Shown here: one piece after another, positions 1 to 8,038 of the stretch
How the letters are laid out: each line of letters opens with the position of its first letter
Numbering within the stretch: position 1 is the first letter of the stretch
Origin: Variovorax sp. KK3
GTDB taxonomy: Bacteria; Pseudomonadota; Gammaproteobacteria; Burkholderiales; Burkholderiaceae_C
NCBI RefSeq assembly: GCF_001984055.1
Contig: NZ_LYVO01000074.1
Span: 1-38,093, forward strand
Length of the DNA stretch: 38,093 nt
Direction of reading: 5' to 3'
The notes under the pieces: model-generated
Told to the model about the DNA's origin: nothing
Databases searched by the model: none
What the model saw: only the letters and a program-made list of their open reading frames with translations
Made by a program: the position numbers and the translations under genes

Positions 1-120
1 GCCCGGGTCCAGGAACACGCCGAGCCCGACCGTCATCGCGTAGACCGCCACGAGCCGAGCCGCGGCGACGGCACGCCAGGCAGGTCCGCGGGAGGTATGG
101 AGCACGGCATCGGGAAACAT
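1..120 (-). CDS. Possible N-terminus of a membrane protein (partial, runs off left edge)
   Basis: Reading leftwards from an ATG at 118-120 there are 40 open codons to the window edge. They encode a short polar start followed by an Ala/Val/Leu-rich stretch around residues 13-37 that resembles a first membrane segment or signal anchor. No family is recognisable from 40 residues. Its ATG and an ATG on the other strand share the CATG palindrome at 118-121, so the arrangement would be divergent. No clear Shine-Dalgarno is seen. In GC-rich DNA a 40-codon open frame can occur by chance, so this is tentative. Confidence 0.35.
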   Translation of the reverse strand, partial: MFPDAVLHTSRGPAWRAVAAARLVAVYAMTVGLGVFLDPG

Positions 121-280
121 GGCACGTCGGGTCGATGAAGGGGGTCGCCTGCCGTCGGCACGCGTCATGGGGTCATTGTTCGAGACCGACGCCGCCCCGA
201 GTTGCCCCTGCGTCCCAAGATTGGAGGAGGCGTCTACCATCGACACCCCTTCCCTGCCCCGGCCCACGCCACCGTCCGCC
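1..280. other. Leader and divergent region before the TRIC gene
   Basis: Apart from the tentative minus-strand N-terminus at 1-120, this stretch holds no recognisable gene. A purine-rich GGAGGAGG at 223-230 is the only strong ribosome-binding-like sequence. No convincing -10/-35 pair and no hairpin terminator were found. Confidence 0.4.
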
Positions 281-922
281 ATGCCGACCCTGTCGCTGTC
301 GCTGTCCCACGCCCAGGTGGCGATCGAAGCGGCGGCCACGCTGGCCTTCGCGTTGTCGGGCCTGATCGAGGCGGCGCGCAAGCGGCTCGATGCGGTGGGC
401 GTCTGCGTGGTCGCCGGCCTCGCGGCCTTCGGCGGCGGCACGCTGCGCGACGTGCTGCTCGACCGGCGGCCCTTCTTCTGGGTGCAGCACGCGGGCTGGC
501 TCTGGGGTCTGCTCGCGCTGTGCATCGCGGCGATGTTCTTCATGCGCTCGCGGCACTTCGCGCCGACCGAGCGCGCGATGCAGTGGCCCGACGCTTTGGG
601 ACTGGGGCTGTTCGCGGCCAGCGGCACGCAGATCGCGCTGGGCACCGGCCAGCCGGCCATCGTCGCGGTGCTGATGGGCTTGGTGACGGCCGTCTGCGGC
701 GGCGTGCTGCGCGACATCGTCTGCAACGAGATCCCGCGGGCGTTCAGCGACCACCGGCCCTATGCGCTGTGCGCCTTCGCCGGCGGCTGGCTGGTGGTGG
801 GCGCAGAGTTTCTGGGCCTGCCGCAATGGCTCGGGCTGGTGGCGGCCGCGAGCACCGCGACGCTGCTGCGGGTGCTGGCGATGGTGCTGGGGTGGCGCCT
901 GCCGGCGTGGCGATCGGAGTAG
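281..922 (+). CDS. Trimeric intracellular cation channel (TRIC/UPF0126) family membrane protein
   Basis: This is a 213-residue inner-membrane protein with about six to seven hydrophobic segments arranged as two internal repeats. Each repeat carries the family's glycine-rich motif followed by Arg-Asp: GGGTLRD at residues 51-57 and CGGVLRD at 139-145. Bacterial TRIC homologues form trimeric cation-permeable channels, but the physiological ion is usually not established. The ATG at 281 was chosen because the first membrane helix starts about ten residues later and the length matches the family. The frame is open upstream to 119. A strong GGAGGAGG at 223-230 lies 8 nt before an in-frame ATC at 239, so a non-canonical start 14 codons earlier is possible. 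The gene converges on the CoA-transferase that ends at 941. Confidence 0.85.
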   Translation: MPTLSLSLSHAQVAIEAAATLAFALSGLIEAARKRLDAVGVCVVAGLAAFGGGTLRDVLLDRRPFFWVQHAGWLWGLLALCIAAMFFMRSRHFAPTERAMQWPDALGLGLFAASGTQIALGTGQPAIVAVLMGLVTAVCGGVLRDIVCNEIPRAFSDHRPYALCAFAGGWLVVGAEFLGLPQWLGLVAAASTATLLRVLAMVLGWRLPAWRSE

Positions 923-940
923 CGGCCTCGGCCGGCGGCT

Positions 941-2083
941 TCAGAGCCCGAATTCGGCGCGGATCGCCGCGCTGTGTTCACCCACGCGCGGCGCCCCGCG
1001 CGCACTGAGCGCGCGGCTGCCGTCGATGCGCACCGGCGCGCGTGTCGTGCGCACGGGCGTGCCGTCGCCGCGCTGCACGGTCTGCAGCATGTCGAGCCTG
1101 CCGAAGGCCTGGCTTTGCAGCAGGCGCGGCCAGTCGAGCACTTCGGCGCACCACACGTCGGCCGGGCGTAGCCGGTCGAGCCAATGCGCGGTGTCCTGCT
1201 GAGACAGCTCGACGGCGATCAGGCGCTTGATCTCGTCGCGCTTCGTGAACGCGTCCTCCGCGCCATAGGCTTCGAGTGCCGGCAGCGGCAGCGTGGCGGC
1301 CAGCTGGCCGAGCGGCATCATCGCGAGCGCCAGGTAGCCGTCGCGCGTTGGGTAGATGCCGTAGGGCGCCGCGAGGTAGGCGTTGGCATTGCGGAAATCC
1401 GCGCGGGCCGGCGGCCGGTTGCCGTCGTTCAGGTGGGTGGTGAGCAGTTCGAACTGCAGGTCGATCAGGGCCTCCAGCAGGCTGGTCTGCACCAGGCCGC
1501 CCTCGCCCGTGATGCCGCGCCGCACCAGTGCCGCGAGGATGCCTTCGGTGAGCACGTGGCCGGCCAGCATGTCGGCGATCGACAGTCCCAGCGGCACCGG
1601 GCCTTCGCCTTCGTGGCCGTTGAGCCAGGTCACGCCCGAGAGCGATTGCGCGAGCAGGTCCTGCCCCGGCATGTCGGCCCAGGGGCCGCTTTCGCCGTAG
1701 CCCGACACGCCGGCGTAGACCAGGCGCGGATTGAGCGCGCGCGCCGCTTCGTAGCCCAGGCCCAGGCGGTCGATGACGCCGGGGCGGAAGTTCTGGATCA
1801 GCACGTCGGCCCGCGCCACCAGCCGCTTCAGCGCGGCCAGGTCGTCGGCCGACTTGAGGTCGACCGCCAGGCTCTCCTTGTTGCGGTTGATCGCATGGAA
1901 CAGCGTGGAGTCGCCACCCACGTCGGTGTCGGTCAAGTACAGCGTGCGGCAGATGTCGCCGCTGCCGGGGCGCTCGACCTTGATGACGCGCGCGCCGAGA
2001 TCGCCCAGGCGCAGCGCGGCCGAGGGGCCGGAGAGGAACTGCGCCAGGTCGAGGACGAGCAGGCCTTCCAATGGCGCCGTCAT
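941..2083 (-). CDS. CaiB/BaiF (family III) CoA-transferase, copy 1
   Basis: This 380-residue protein belongs to the family III CoA-transferases, which move CoA between carboxylic acids through an aspartyl-CoA intermediate. The N-terminal Rossmann-type region starts with LEGLLVLDL and contains the conserved ALRLGDLGARVIKVERP block. NFRPGV lies near residues 98-103, and Asp142 in the PGQDLL motif is the expected catalytic aspartate. The ATG at 2083 is chosen because the preceding GAGGGG sits 8 nt away and homology begins there. It is the last gene of the minus-strand run dctP-dctQ-dctM-binding protein-CoA-transferase. It is visibly similar to the copy at 6346-7566 across its whole length. The acid it activates is not identifiable, but the context suggests the TRAP-transported compound. 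Confidence 0.88.
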   Translation of the reverse strand: MTAPLEGLLVLDLAQFLSGPSAALRLGDLGARVIKVERPGSGDICRTLYLTDTDVGGDSTLFHAINRNKESLAVDLKSADDLAALKRLVARADVLIQNFRPGVIDRLGLGYEAARALNPRLVYAGVSGYGESGPWADMPGQDLLAQSLSGVTWLNGHEGEGPVPLGLSIADMLAGHVLTEGILAALVRRGITGEGGLVQTSLLEALIDLQFELLTTHLNDGNRPPARADFRNANAYLAAPYGIYPTRDGYLALAMMPLGQLAATLPLPALEAYGAEDAFTKRDEIKRLIAVELSQQDTAHWLDRLRPADVWCAEVLDWPRLLQSQAFGRLDMLQTVQRGDGTPVRTTRAPVRIDGSRALSARGAPRVGEHSAAIRAEFGL

Positions 2084-2129
2084 CGCTCGCGCCCCTCGTC
2101 TCGAACCCTTGCTTTGCGCACGGAGCAAC

Positions 2130-3254
2130 TCATGAAGACAGGCTCTCCTGGAACATCGCGTTGAGCGCCTCGACGATCGCGCGCGCCGGCTCGCCGTTCA
2201 GCAAACCTTCATTGAGCCGCTGGGACGCCGCGTGCTGGAAAGGCATGTAGCCATCGTGCCGGGGCCGGACCCACGCGCCTTCGAGCGTGGCGCGCGTCGC
2301 GCGGTAGAAGTCGCCCGCGGCGGCATTCACCGCGTCGTCTTCCCATGCCGCCGCGTGGCCCGGCTGACCGCCGGCCGCAGCGAACGGGCCGCGCTGTGCC
2401 TGCGCATCGGCCACCCACACGGCGAAATCGAACGCCTCGCCAGCGTGCGCCGTGCGTGCCGACACCGCGATGCCCGTGCCGCCCAGGGCCGAGCCCTCGC
2501 AACCCCGCCCCTCGATGCGCGGGATGTCGGCGAAGCCCAGCCGCACGGGCCGGAAACCGGCCCACGCATAGTTGACGTAGCCGTAGATCAGCGGCACGCA
2601 GTCGATGCGGGCGTCGGGCTGGGCCATGGCTTCGAAGACCGCGATCGGGTCCATGCCCAGGCACTGCCGATCGACCAGCCCGATCAGCTCGCGTAGCTGC
2701 TCACAGATTTCGGCGGCCACGTCCAAATCGAACAGCGCCGGGCCTTCCACGCGGCCCGGCGCGCCCCGCTGCGCGCACAGCGTGTAGAGGCACATCAGCG
2801 AATGGGGCGGGCGAAGCGGCAAGGCCACCCGTCCGTCGCGCGCGAGCTGCATGACCTCGTTCCAGTCGGCCGACGCCGCCGCCAGCCGATCGGGCCGCCA
2901 GGCCTGCACCTGCGTGGCGGCGTCGATGGGCAGCGCCCATTGGCGGCCTTCCCAGTGGTAGCTGTCGAAGGAGCGCCCCACCGTGCCCTGCGCGATCGAC
3001 GCGAGCCGGGCTTCGTCGAACGGCAGCAGGCAGCCTTCGCGCGTGACCTGGCCCACGTGCGGGTGGTCGATCACGATCAGGTCGTACTGGCGGGCCAGTT
3101 CGTCGACCGGAAAGGACTCGAAGTCCTGCAGCGAGCGGCGGTCCCAGCGGATCTCGACGCCGGTGCGCTCTTTCCAGAGTGCCGAGCAGGCGGCGAGCGG
3201 ATCATGGCCGCGCGGGTGGTCCCACGTCATGCCCTTGAGGATGATGTTCGTCAT
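2130..3254 (-). CDS. Solute-binding-protein-like protein without a signal peptide
   Basis: This 374-residue protein resembles family 1 extracellular solute-binding proteins of ABC importers. It shows the usual two-lobe pattern, with LIVIDHPHVG near residue 60 and WALPIDAATQVQAWRPD near 105-120, and a C-terminal lobe rich in Trp and Tyr. It has no signal peptide: the start MTNIILKGMTWDHP is hydrophilic. The in-frame TAG ending dctM lies only nine codons upstream, so the coding region cannot be extended to include one. There is no ABC permease or ATPase nearby. It lies between dctM and the CoA-transferase in one operon. A cytoplasmic ligand-binding role is inferred. Start ATG is at 3254. Confidence 0.75.
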   Translation of the reverse strand: MTNIILKGMTWDHPRGHDPLAACSALWKERTGVEIRWDRRSLQDFESFPVDELARQYDLIVIDHPHVGQVTREGCLLPFDEARLASIAQGTVGRSFDSYHWEGRQWALPIDAATQVQAWRPDRLAAASADWNEVMQLARDGRVALPLRPPHSLMCLYTLCAQRGAPGRVEGPALFDLDVAAEICEQLRELIGLVDRQCLGMDPIAVFEAMAQPDARIDCVPLIYGYVNYAWAGFRPVRLGFADIPRIEGRGCEGSALGGTGIAVSARTAHAGEAFDFAVWVADAQAQRGPFAAAGGQPGHAAAWEDDAVNAAAGDFYRATRATLEGAWVRPRHDGYMPFQHAASQRLNEGLLNGEPARAIVEALNAMFQESLSS

Positions 3255-3281
3255 GCGTCGTCGAAAAGAATGAGGTTGGCG

Positions 3282-4595
3282 CTACTGCACGGCGCCCGTG
3301 CCGTACAGCAGGTTCGGCAGCCACAGCGACAGCTGCGGAAACACCGATAGGATGATCAGCAGCACCATCATCACGGCCAGGTAAGGCACCACCTCGCGCG
3401 AGTAGTCGCCCATGCGCACCTTGAGCGTCTGCGACGAGATGTACATGAGCCCGCCCACCGGCGGGGTGATGCCCGCGATGGTGAGGTTGGTGATGAGCAC
3501 GATGCCGAAGTGCACCTTGTCGATGTGCGCGCCCTCGATCAGCGGCAGCAGCATCGGCGTGAGGATGATCAGCGCGGCCGACCCTTCGATGGCGGTGCCC
3601 AGCACGATCAGCACGAGGTTGATGAGCAGCAGCAGCTGGATCGGGTCCTTGGTGGTGCCCGCGAGCCAGCCCGACATCGCCTGCGGCACCTGCTCCCACG
3701 ACAGGTAGAAGCCGAAGGCCGAGGCGGCGCAGATCATCATCATCACGCTCGCCGAATCGCGCACCGATTCGGCCAGCACCTCGGGCAGCTGGCGCAGCTT
3801 CATCTCGCGGTAGCCGAAGATCGCGACCAGCAGCACGTAGAGCACGACCACCGCGCCCGACTCGGTGGTGGTGAAGACGCCGTAGCGCGTGCCCAGGATG
3901 ATGACCACCGGAATCGACAGCGCCCACAGGCCATCGACCAGCGCGTGGCCCAACTCCCTCGCGTTGGCGCGCTTGGCCCGCTGCGGCTTGTAGTTGCGCT
4001 TGATGGCCAGCACGTGCGTGGTGAGCATCAGCGCCACGGCCAGCAGCAGGCCCGGCACGATGCCGGCCGCGAACAGCCGGCCGATCGACGCCTCGGCCAG
4101 GAAGCCGTAGATGATGAGCCCGATCGACGGTGGGATCAGCGCCGTGATGATGGCTGCCGACGAGGTGATGACCGCGGCGAAAGACGCGCTGTAGCCGCGC
4201 GCCACCATCTGGTTGCCGATGGTCTTGGCCAGCATGGCGGCATCGGCGTTGGCCGAGGCGGTGAGCCCGCCCAGCAGCGTGGCGAGCACCGTGCACATCT
4301 GGGCCAACGCGCCCGTCATGTGGCCGACCAGCACCTCGGCCAGGTTCAGCAGCCGGCGCGTGATGCCCGACGCGTTCATGATGCAGCCGGCCAGCACGAA
4401 CAAGGGCAGCGCCAGCAGCGACACCGACTCGGTGCCTTCCGACATCTGCTGCGCGAAGTTGGCGAGCGGCATCTCGCCCAGGTTGAGCAGGAAGAAGCCG
4501 AGCGCGGCGATGGCCATCGACCAGGTGATGGGCGTCTGCAGGGCCAGCAGCACCAGCATCAGGATGGCCGGCAGCCAGAGGTGAAGCGAACTCAC
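3282..4595 (-). CDS. dctM: TRAP transporter large permease subunit (DctM family)
   Basis: This 437-residue membrane protein has about 12 hydrophobic segments, the normal size for the large TRAP subunit, which forms the sodium-coupled substrate channel. Typical family segments are visible: LLGGLTASANADAAMLAKTI near residues 105-125, ALIPPSIGLIIYG near 150 and NLTIAGITPPVGG near 385. The start is a GTG at 4595 that overlaps the dctQ stop codon by 4 nt (GTGA), showing translational coupling. It works with the dctQ and dctP products encoded just upstream. The substrate is probably a carboxylate, judged from the adjoining CoA-transferases; this is inference. Confidence 0.92.
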   Translation of the reverse strand: MSSLHLWLPAILMLVLLALQTPITWSMAIAALGFFLLNLGEMPLANFAQQMSEGTESVSLLALPLFVLAGCIMNASGITRRLLNLAEVLVGHMTGALAQMCTVLATLLGGLTASANADAAMLAKTIGNQMVARGYSASFAAVITSSAAIITALIPPSIGLIIYGFLAEASIGRLFAAGIVPGLLLAVALMLTTHVLAIKRNYKPQRAKRANARELGHALVDGLWALSIPVVIILGTRYGVFTTTESGAVVVLYVLLVAIFGYREMKLRQLPEVLAESVRDSASVMMMICAASAFGFYLSWEQVPQAMSGWLAGTTKDPIQLLLLINLVLIVLGTAIEGSAALIILTPMLLPLIEGAHIDKVHFGIVLITNLTIAGITPPVGGLMYISSQTLKVRMGDYSREVVPYLAVMMVLLIILSVFPQLSLWLPNLLYGTGAVQ

Positions 4596-5131
4596 AGGGA
4601 CATCTCCGAAGACGGCTGCCATTTCCAGCCGGTGGCCCAGGGCTTGAGCAGCAGGTGCTGCACCAGCATGAGCAGCGAGGCGAAGGCCATCGGCCCGTAG
4701 ACGACGGAGCGCGGCATGTCGATGACCACCACGCGAATCGAATGCGCGATGACCGACTGCCATACGAACATGGCCGTGAGCGTGACGAAGAGCGCGGCCA
4801 GCAGCCACCAGTTGAAGATGAAGATCGCGCGGCGCACGGCCGGCGGAAACATCGCGACCAGCGCATCCACGTCGGCATGCATGCGCCAGCGGATGCAGGC
4901 CGCAGAGCCGAAGAACACCAGCCACCCGAAGGCGATGACCGCGACCTCGAAGGTCCACGAGGCCGGCTGCGGAAACAGGTAGCGCGTGACCACTCCCCAG
5001 GTGATCGACAGCACGATCGCGACCGCGCAGACGACGCCGATGGCTTCGTCTGCGCGGCGCAGGCTCAAGAGAGGCCCTGGCGAGGGCCCAGGGGATGCCG
5101 CACCCGCGGCATGGGCGACCGGTTCAGTCAT
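4592..5131 (-). CDS. dctQ: TRAP transporter small permease subunit (DctQ family)
   Basis: This 179-residue protein has four predicted membrane helices after a Pro/Gly-rich N-terminal stretch of about 25 residues. That is the standard architecture of the small TRAP subunit, which pairs with DctM. Landmarks are the first helix around residues 28-48, WTFEVAVIAFGWLVFFGSA near 60-77 and the RWRMHADVD loop near 82-90. The ATG at 5131 follows dctP by 38 nt. The end overlaps dctM by 4 nt. The N-terminal extension before the first helix is somewhat long, but no better internal start is obvious. Confidence 0.9.
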   Translation of the reverse strand: MTEPVAHAAGAASPGPSPGPLLSLRRADEAIGVVCAVAIVLSITWGVVTRYLFPQPASWTFEVAVIAFGWLVFFGSAACIRWRMHADVDALVAMFPPAVRRAIFIFNWWLLAALFVTLTAMFVWQSVIAHSIRVVVIDMPRSVVYGPMAFASLLMLVQHLLLKPWATGWKWQPSSEMSL

Positions 5132-5169
5132 TCGATCTTCTTGTTGTCGGGTTCGACCGGGCCGGCGGC

Positions 5170-6174
5170 TCAGCGCGTCATTGCGGCACGGACCTTGTCG
5201 TACATGCCGGGCGTGAGGCCCGGCACCTTGGCGTAGGCCACGCGCGCCTTCTCGGCGAAGGCCTTGTTGTCCACGTCGGTGACGATCTGCACGCCGTTCT
5301 TCTTCATCTCTTCGGCGTAGCCGGCGTCCGAGGCCAGCGTGAGCTGCGTCAGCTCGGCGCCGGCCTTTTTGCCTTCGTCGAGCAGCACGGCCTGCAGGTC
5401 GGGCGGCAGGCTCTTGAAGAAGTCGGTGCTGGTGACCATGGCCACGTACATGGTCTGGTGCGCGGTGGTCGACAGCACCTTGCGCACTTCGTAGAGCTTG
5501 GAGCCGACCAGCGAGCCGTAGTTGGCCTCGGCCGCATCCACCACGTTGGTCTGCAGCGCGTTGTAGACCTCGCCCCACGGCAGCGCGGTGGGCCGGCCGC
5601 CGAGCGCGGTGAAGGTCTCCAGCATGATCGGCGACGGCGGCACGCGCAGCGTCATGCCGGCCATGTCGGCCGGCGTGCGCACCGGCTTGCTGCCGAGCAG
5701 GTGGCGCACGCCGAACAGGCCGTCGGCCACGATCAGCTTCAGGCCCTGCTGTTCGAGGCGGCCCGACAGCTCCTTGAACACATCGGAGGCGAAGAGCTTC
5801 TTCGCCTCGTCCTGGTTGCCGTAGAGGTAGGGGCCGGCCAGGATGCCGACGTCGGGCACGAACTGGCTCAGCTGGCCGTAATCGGTCACGCTCAGCACGC
5901 GCGCGCCGCCCTTGATCATCTCGTTGACCTTCTTCTGCGGGCCGAGCTGGTCGCCGGTGAAGATGTTCAACGTGATGCGGCCGCCCGAACGCTCCTTGAC
6001 CCGGTCGGCGAAGGAATGCATCACCTTCACCACCGGCTCGTTGGGGTTCACCTGCGAGGTCGAGAAGCGCAGGTTGTAGCTTTGCGCGGCGGCAGGTGCG
6101 GCGGCGCAGAGCGCCAGAGCCAGGCCTGCGGCAAGGGTGGAAAGGGTCGAAGCGAAGGTGCGGCGAGATGTCAT
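5170..6174 (-). CDS. dctP: TRAP transporter periplasmic substrate-binding protein (DctP family)
   Basis: This 334-residue exported protein has a clear signal peptide: MTSRR, a hydrophobic core and an alanine-rich cleavage region ending AAAQ near residue 31. The mature part carries hallmarks of the DctP family: LGPQKKVNEMIKGG, then GMTLRVPPSPIMLETFTALG and WGEVYNALQTNVVDAAEAN. The last two contain the arginine and asparagine positions that normally contact a ligand carboxylate. It is the first gene of the minus-strand run and delivers substrate to the DctQM permease. The upstream region to 6345 is shared with a divergent CoA-transferase gene and contains inverted repeats likely to bind the regulator. 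Start ATG is at 6174. Confidence 0.92.
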   Translation of the reverse strand: MTSRRTFASTLSTLAAGLALALCAAAPAAAQSYNLRFSTSQVNPNEPVVKVMHSFADRVKERSGGRITLNIFTGDQLGPQKKVNEMIKGGARVLSVTDYGQLSQFVPDVGILAGPYLYGNQDEAKKLFASDVFKELSGRLEQQGLKLIVADGLFGVRHLLGSKPVRTPADMAGMTLRVPPSPIMLETFTALGGRPTALPWGEVYNALQTNVVDAAEANYGSLVGSKLYEVRKVLSTTAHQTMYVAMVTSTDFFKSLPPDLQAVLLDEGKKAGAELTQLTLASDAGYAEEMKKNGVQIVTDVDNKAFAEKARVAYAKVPGLTPGMYDKVRAAMTR

Positions 6175-6219
6175 GCGTTGTCTCCAGAAATGGCGCATTG
6201 CGCGCATTGGTGTAATTCC

Positions 6220-6246
6220 TATATGAACGCAATGTTCATATATGAA
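6220..6246. promoter_or_regulatory. Overlapping inverted repeats, probable operator between dctP and CaiB-2
   Basis: TATATGAAC at 6220-6228 and GTTCATATA at 6234-6242 form a perfect 9-bp inverted repeat around a 5-nt spacer. The right arm overlaps a second perfect palindrome, TTCATATATGAA, at 6235-6246. The site lies about 46-72 bp upstream of the dctP start and 100-126 bp upstream of the divergent CoA-transferase start, in a locally AT-rich patch of otherwise GC-rich DNA. The nearest regulator gene is the IclR-type one at 8039, so IclR control of both arms is the simplest inference. Binding is not shown by sequence alone. Confidence 0.55.
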
Positions 6247-6315
6247 ATCATGAAGGGCAGTGCAGGGCTTGTCGATTAGGGTTTTCAAGGGCAAGCCGGT
6301 CTCGCTCCCATGTTT

Positions 6316-6332
6316 ATGAATCTTCCATGAAT
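6316..6332. promoter_or_regulatory. Direct repeat of ATGAAT half-sites one helical turn apart
   Basis: ATGAAT occurs at 6316-6321 and again at 6327-6332, 11 bp apart, immediately before the start of the second CoA-transferase gene at 6346. It resembles the TATGAA arms of the palindromes at 6220-6246. It may be a second regulator contact site that overlaps the promoter or ribosome-loading region of the plus-strand arm. The match is short and could be chance. Confidence 0.3.
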
Positions 6333-6345
6333 CGAATGTTTGCTT

Positions 6346-7566
6346 ATGCTTGAATCGCAAGACCAGGACGGATTGCCGCTCGAAGGCCTGCGGGTGCTGG
6401 ACTTCAGCCAGTTCCTCGCCGGCCCCTCGTGCGCGCTGCGGCTGGCCGACCTGGGCGCGGACGTCATCAAGGTCGAGCGCCCCGATGTCGGCGACCTGTG
6501 CCGCGGCCTGGTGCTGGCCGATCAAAGCTTCGAGGGCGACAGCGCCCTCTTCCACACCATCAACCGCAGGAAGCGCAGCTTCGCGGCCGACCTCAAATCA
6601 CCGGACGACCTGGCGCGCGTGAAGGCGCTGATCGAGCGCTCCGACGTGATGATCCACAACTTCCGACCCGGCGTGATGGAGCGCATCGGGCTCGATGCCG
6701 GCACGGTGCTGGCGCTCAACCCGCGCATCGTCTACGCGGCCGTCACGGGCTATGGCGAGGAAGGGCCGTGGAAGGACAAGCCGGGCCAGGACCTGCTCGT
6801 GCAGTCGCTCTCGGGCCTGGCCTGGCTCAGCGGCGACGCGGGCGCGGAGGGCGACGGCCCGCCGGTGCCGGCCGGCGTGTCGATGATCGACGTGATCACC
6901 GGCGCACACCTGGTGCAGGGCATCCTCGCCGCACTGCTGCGCCGCGGCGTGACGGGGCGCGGCGGCCGGGTCGACGTGAGCCTGCTCGAATCGGCGCTCG
7001 ACCTGCAGTTCGAACCCTTCACCGCCTTCCTCAACGGCGACGGCACGCAGCCGCAGCGCACCGCCGAGAACCATGCGAGCGTGCATGGCGCCGCGCCCTA
7101 CGGCATCTACCGCACGCGCGACGGCTTCATGGCGGTCGCGATGACGCCGATGGACCGGCTCGCCGAGCTGATCGGCAGCCAGGCGCTGGCCGACATGGCG
7201 GCCGACCGCACCGTCTGGTTCAAGGACCGCGACGCGCTCAAGCGGCAGTTGCAGCGGGACTTGCTCGTTCAATCCAGCGCACATTGGCTCGGCATCCTGG
7301 AGCCGGCCGGCGTCTGGTGCGCCGAGGTGATGAGCTGGCCGCAGCTCGCCGCGCACCCGGCCTTCACCACGCTCGGCATGACCCAGACCATCCGCAGCGC
7401 CGGCGGCGCAGCGATGCAGACCACGCGCTGCCCGATCCGCATCGACGGCCGGCGGCTCTACAGCGAACGGGGCGCGCCGCGCCTGGGCGCCGACACCGAC
7501 GCCATCGCTGCCGAACTCGGCCTGCCGGGCCGCGCCGGCACCACCTCATCCCATTCATCACCATGA
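6346..7566 (+). CDS. CaiB/BaiF (family III) CoA-transferase, copy 2
   Basis: This 406-residue family III CoA-transferase parallels the copy at 941-2083, sharing blocks such as LEGLRVLDFSQFL, LRLADLGADVIKVERP, HNFRPGV and PGQDLLVQSLSGLAWL. Asp149 in PGQDLL is the expected catalytic residue that forms the acyl-aspartyl and CoA intermediates. The ATG at 6346 is preferred over a TTG two codons earlier; no strong Shine-Dalgarno is visible. The stop overlaps the next gene's ATG (ATGA at 7563-7566), so this gene and the MaoC-type hydratase are translationally coupled. The C-terminal 15 residues are Ser/Gly-rich and probably unstructured. The substrate is unknown but is plausibly the acid imported by the TRAP system. 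Confidence 0.9.
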   Translation: MLESQDQDGLPLEGLRVLDFSQFLAGPSCALRLADLGADVIKVERPDVGDLCRGLVLADQSFEGDSALFHTINRRKRSFAADLKSPDDLARVKALIERSDVMIHNFRPGVMERIGLDAGTVLALNPRIVYAAVTGYGEEGPWKDKPGQDLLVQSLSGLAWLSGDAGAEGDGPPVPAGVSMIDVITGAHLVQGILAALLRRGVTGRGGRVDVSLLESALDLQFEPFTAFLNGDGTQPQRTAENHASVHGAAPYGIYRTRDGFMAVAMTPMDRLAELIGSQALADMAADRTVWFKDRDALKRQLQRDLLVQSSAHWLGILEPAGVWCAEVMSWPQLAAHPAFTTLGMTQTIRSAGGAAMQTTRCPIRIDGRRLYSERGAPRLGADTDAIAAELGLPGRAGTTSSHSSP

Positions 7567-8015
7567 CCCACGAACAATTCTTCGAAGACTACGTGCTCGG
7601 CGCCACGCGCACGACCACCGGCCGCACCATCACCGAGGCCGACATCGTGATGCACGCCGGCCAGACCGGCGACTTCTTCCCGCACCACATGGACGCCGCC
7701 TGGTGCGCCACGCAGGACTTCGGCCAGCGCATCGCGCACGGCACGCTGGTGTTCAGCGTGGGCATCGGCCTGACGGCGACCGTCATCAATCCGCGCGCCA
7801 TGTCCTATGGCTACGACCGGCTGCGCTTCGTGAAGCCGGTGTTCATCGGCGACACGATCTACTCGAAGGTCGAGATCACCGACCGGCGCGACCACCCCAA
7901 GCGCGCCGGCCACGGCATCGTGGTCGAGACGGTGACGATCACCAACCAGCGGCAAGAGACGGTGCTGGCCTGCGAGCATCTGCACATCGTCGAGCGGCGC
8001 GGTCTCCAAGCGTAG
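7563..8015 (+). CDS. MaoC-type hotdog-fold (R)-specific acyl-CoA hydratase/dehydratase
   Basis: This 150-residue single-hotdog protein has the MaoC signature: an acidic residue followed by a His at the i+5 position, Asp37 and His42 in TGDFFPHHMD. RIAHGTLVFSVGIGL follows near residues 57-71. These enzymes add or remove water across the 2,3-double bond of an acyl-CoA and usually act as dimers. Its start codon overlaps the stop of the preceding CoA-transferase, so the two steps, CoA activation then hydration, are probably consecutive. An IclR regulator follows after 23 nt. The exact acyl-CoA is not identifiable. Confidence 0.88.
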   Translation: MTHEQFFEDYVLGATRTTTGRTITEADIVMHAGQTGDFFPHHMDAAWCATQDFGQRIAHGTLVFSVGIGLTATVINPRAMSYGYDRLRFVKPVFIGDTIYSKVEITDRRDHPKRAGHGIVVETVTITNQRQETVLACEHLHIVERRGLQA

Positions 8016-8038
8016 GTCAGGACTAAACTGCGAGCCCG

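Noticed and set aside
923..940. Terminator between the TRIC gene and the first CoA-transferase
   Set aside because: The 18-nt gap is GC-rich, but the possible stem is too short and has no T run.
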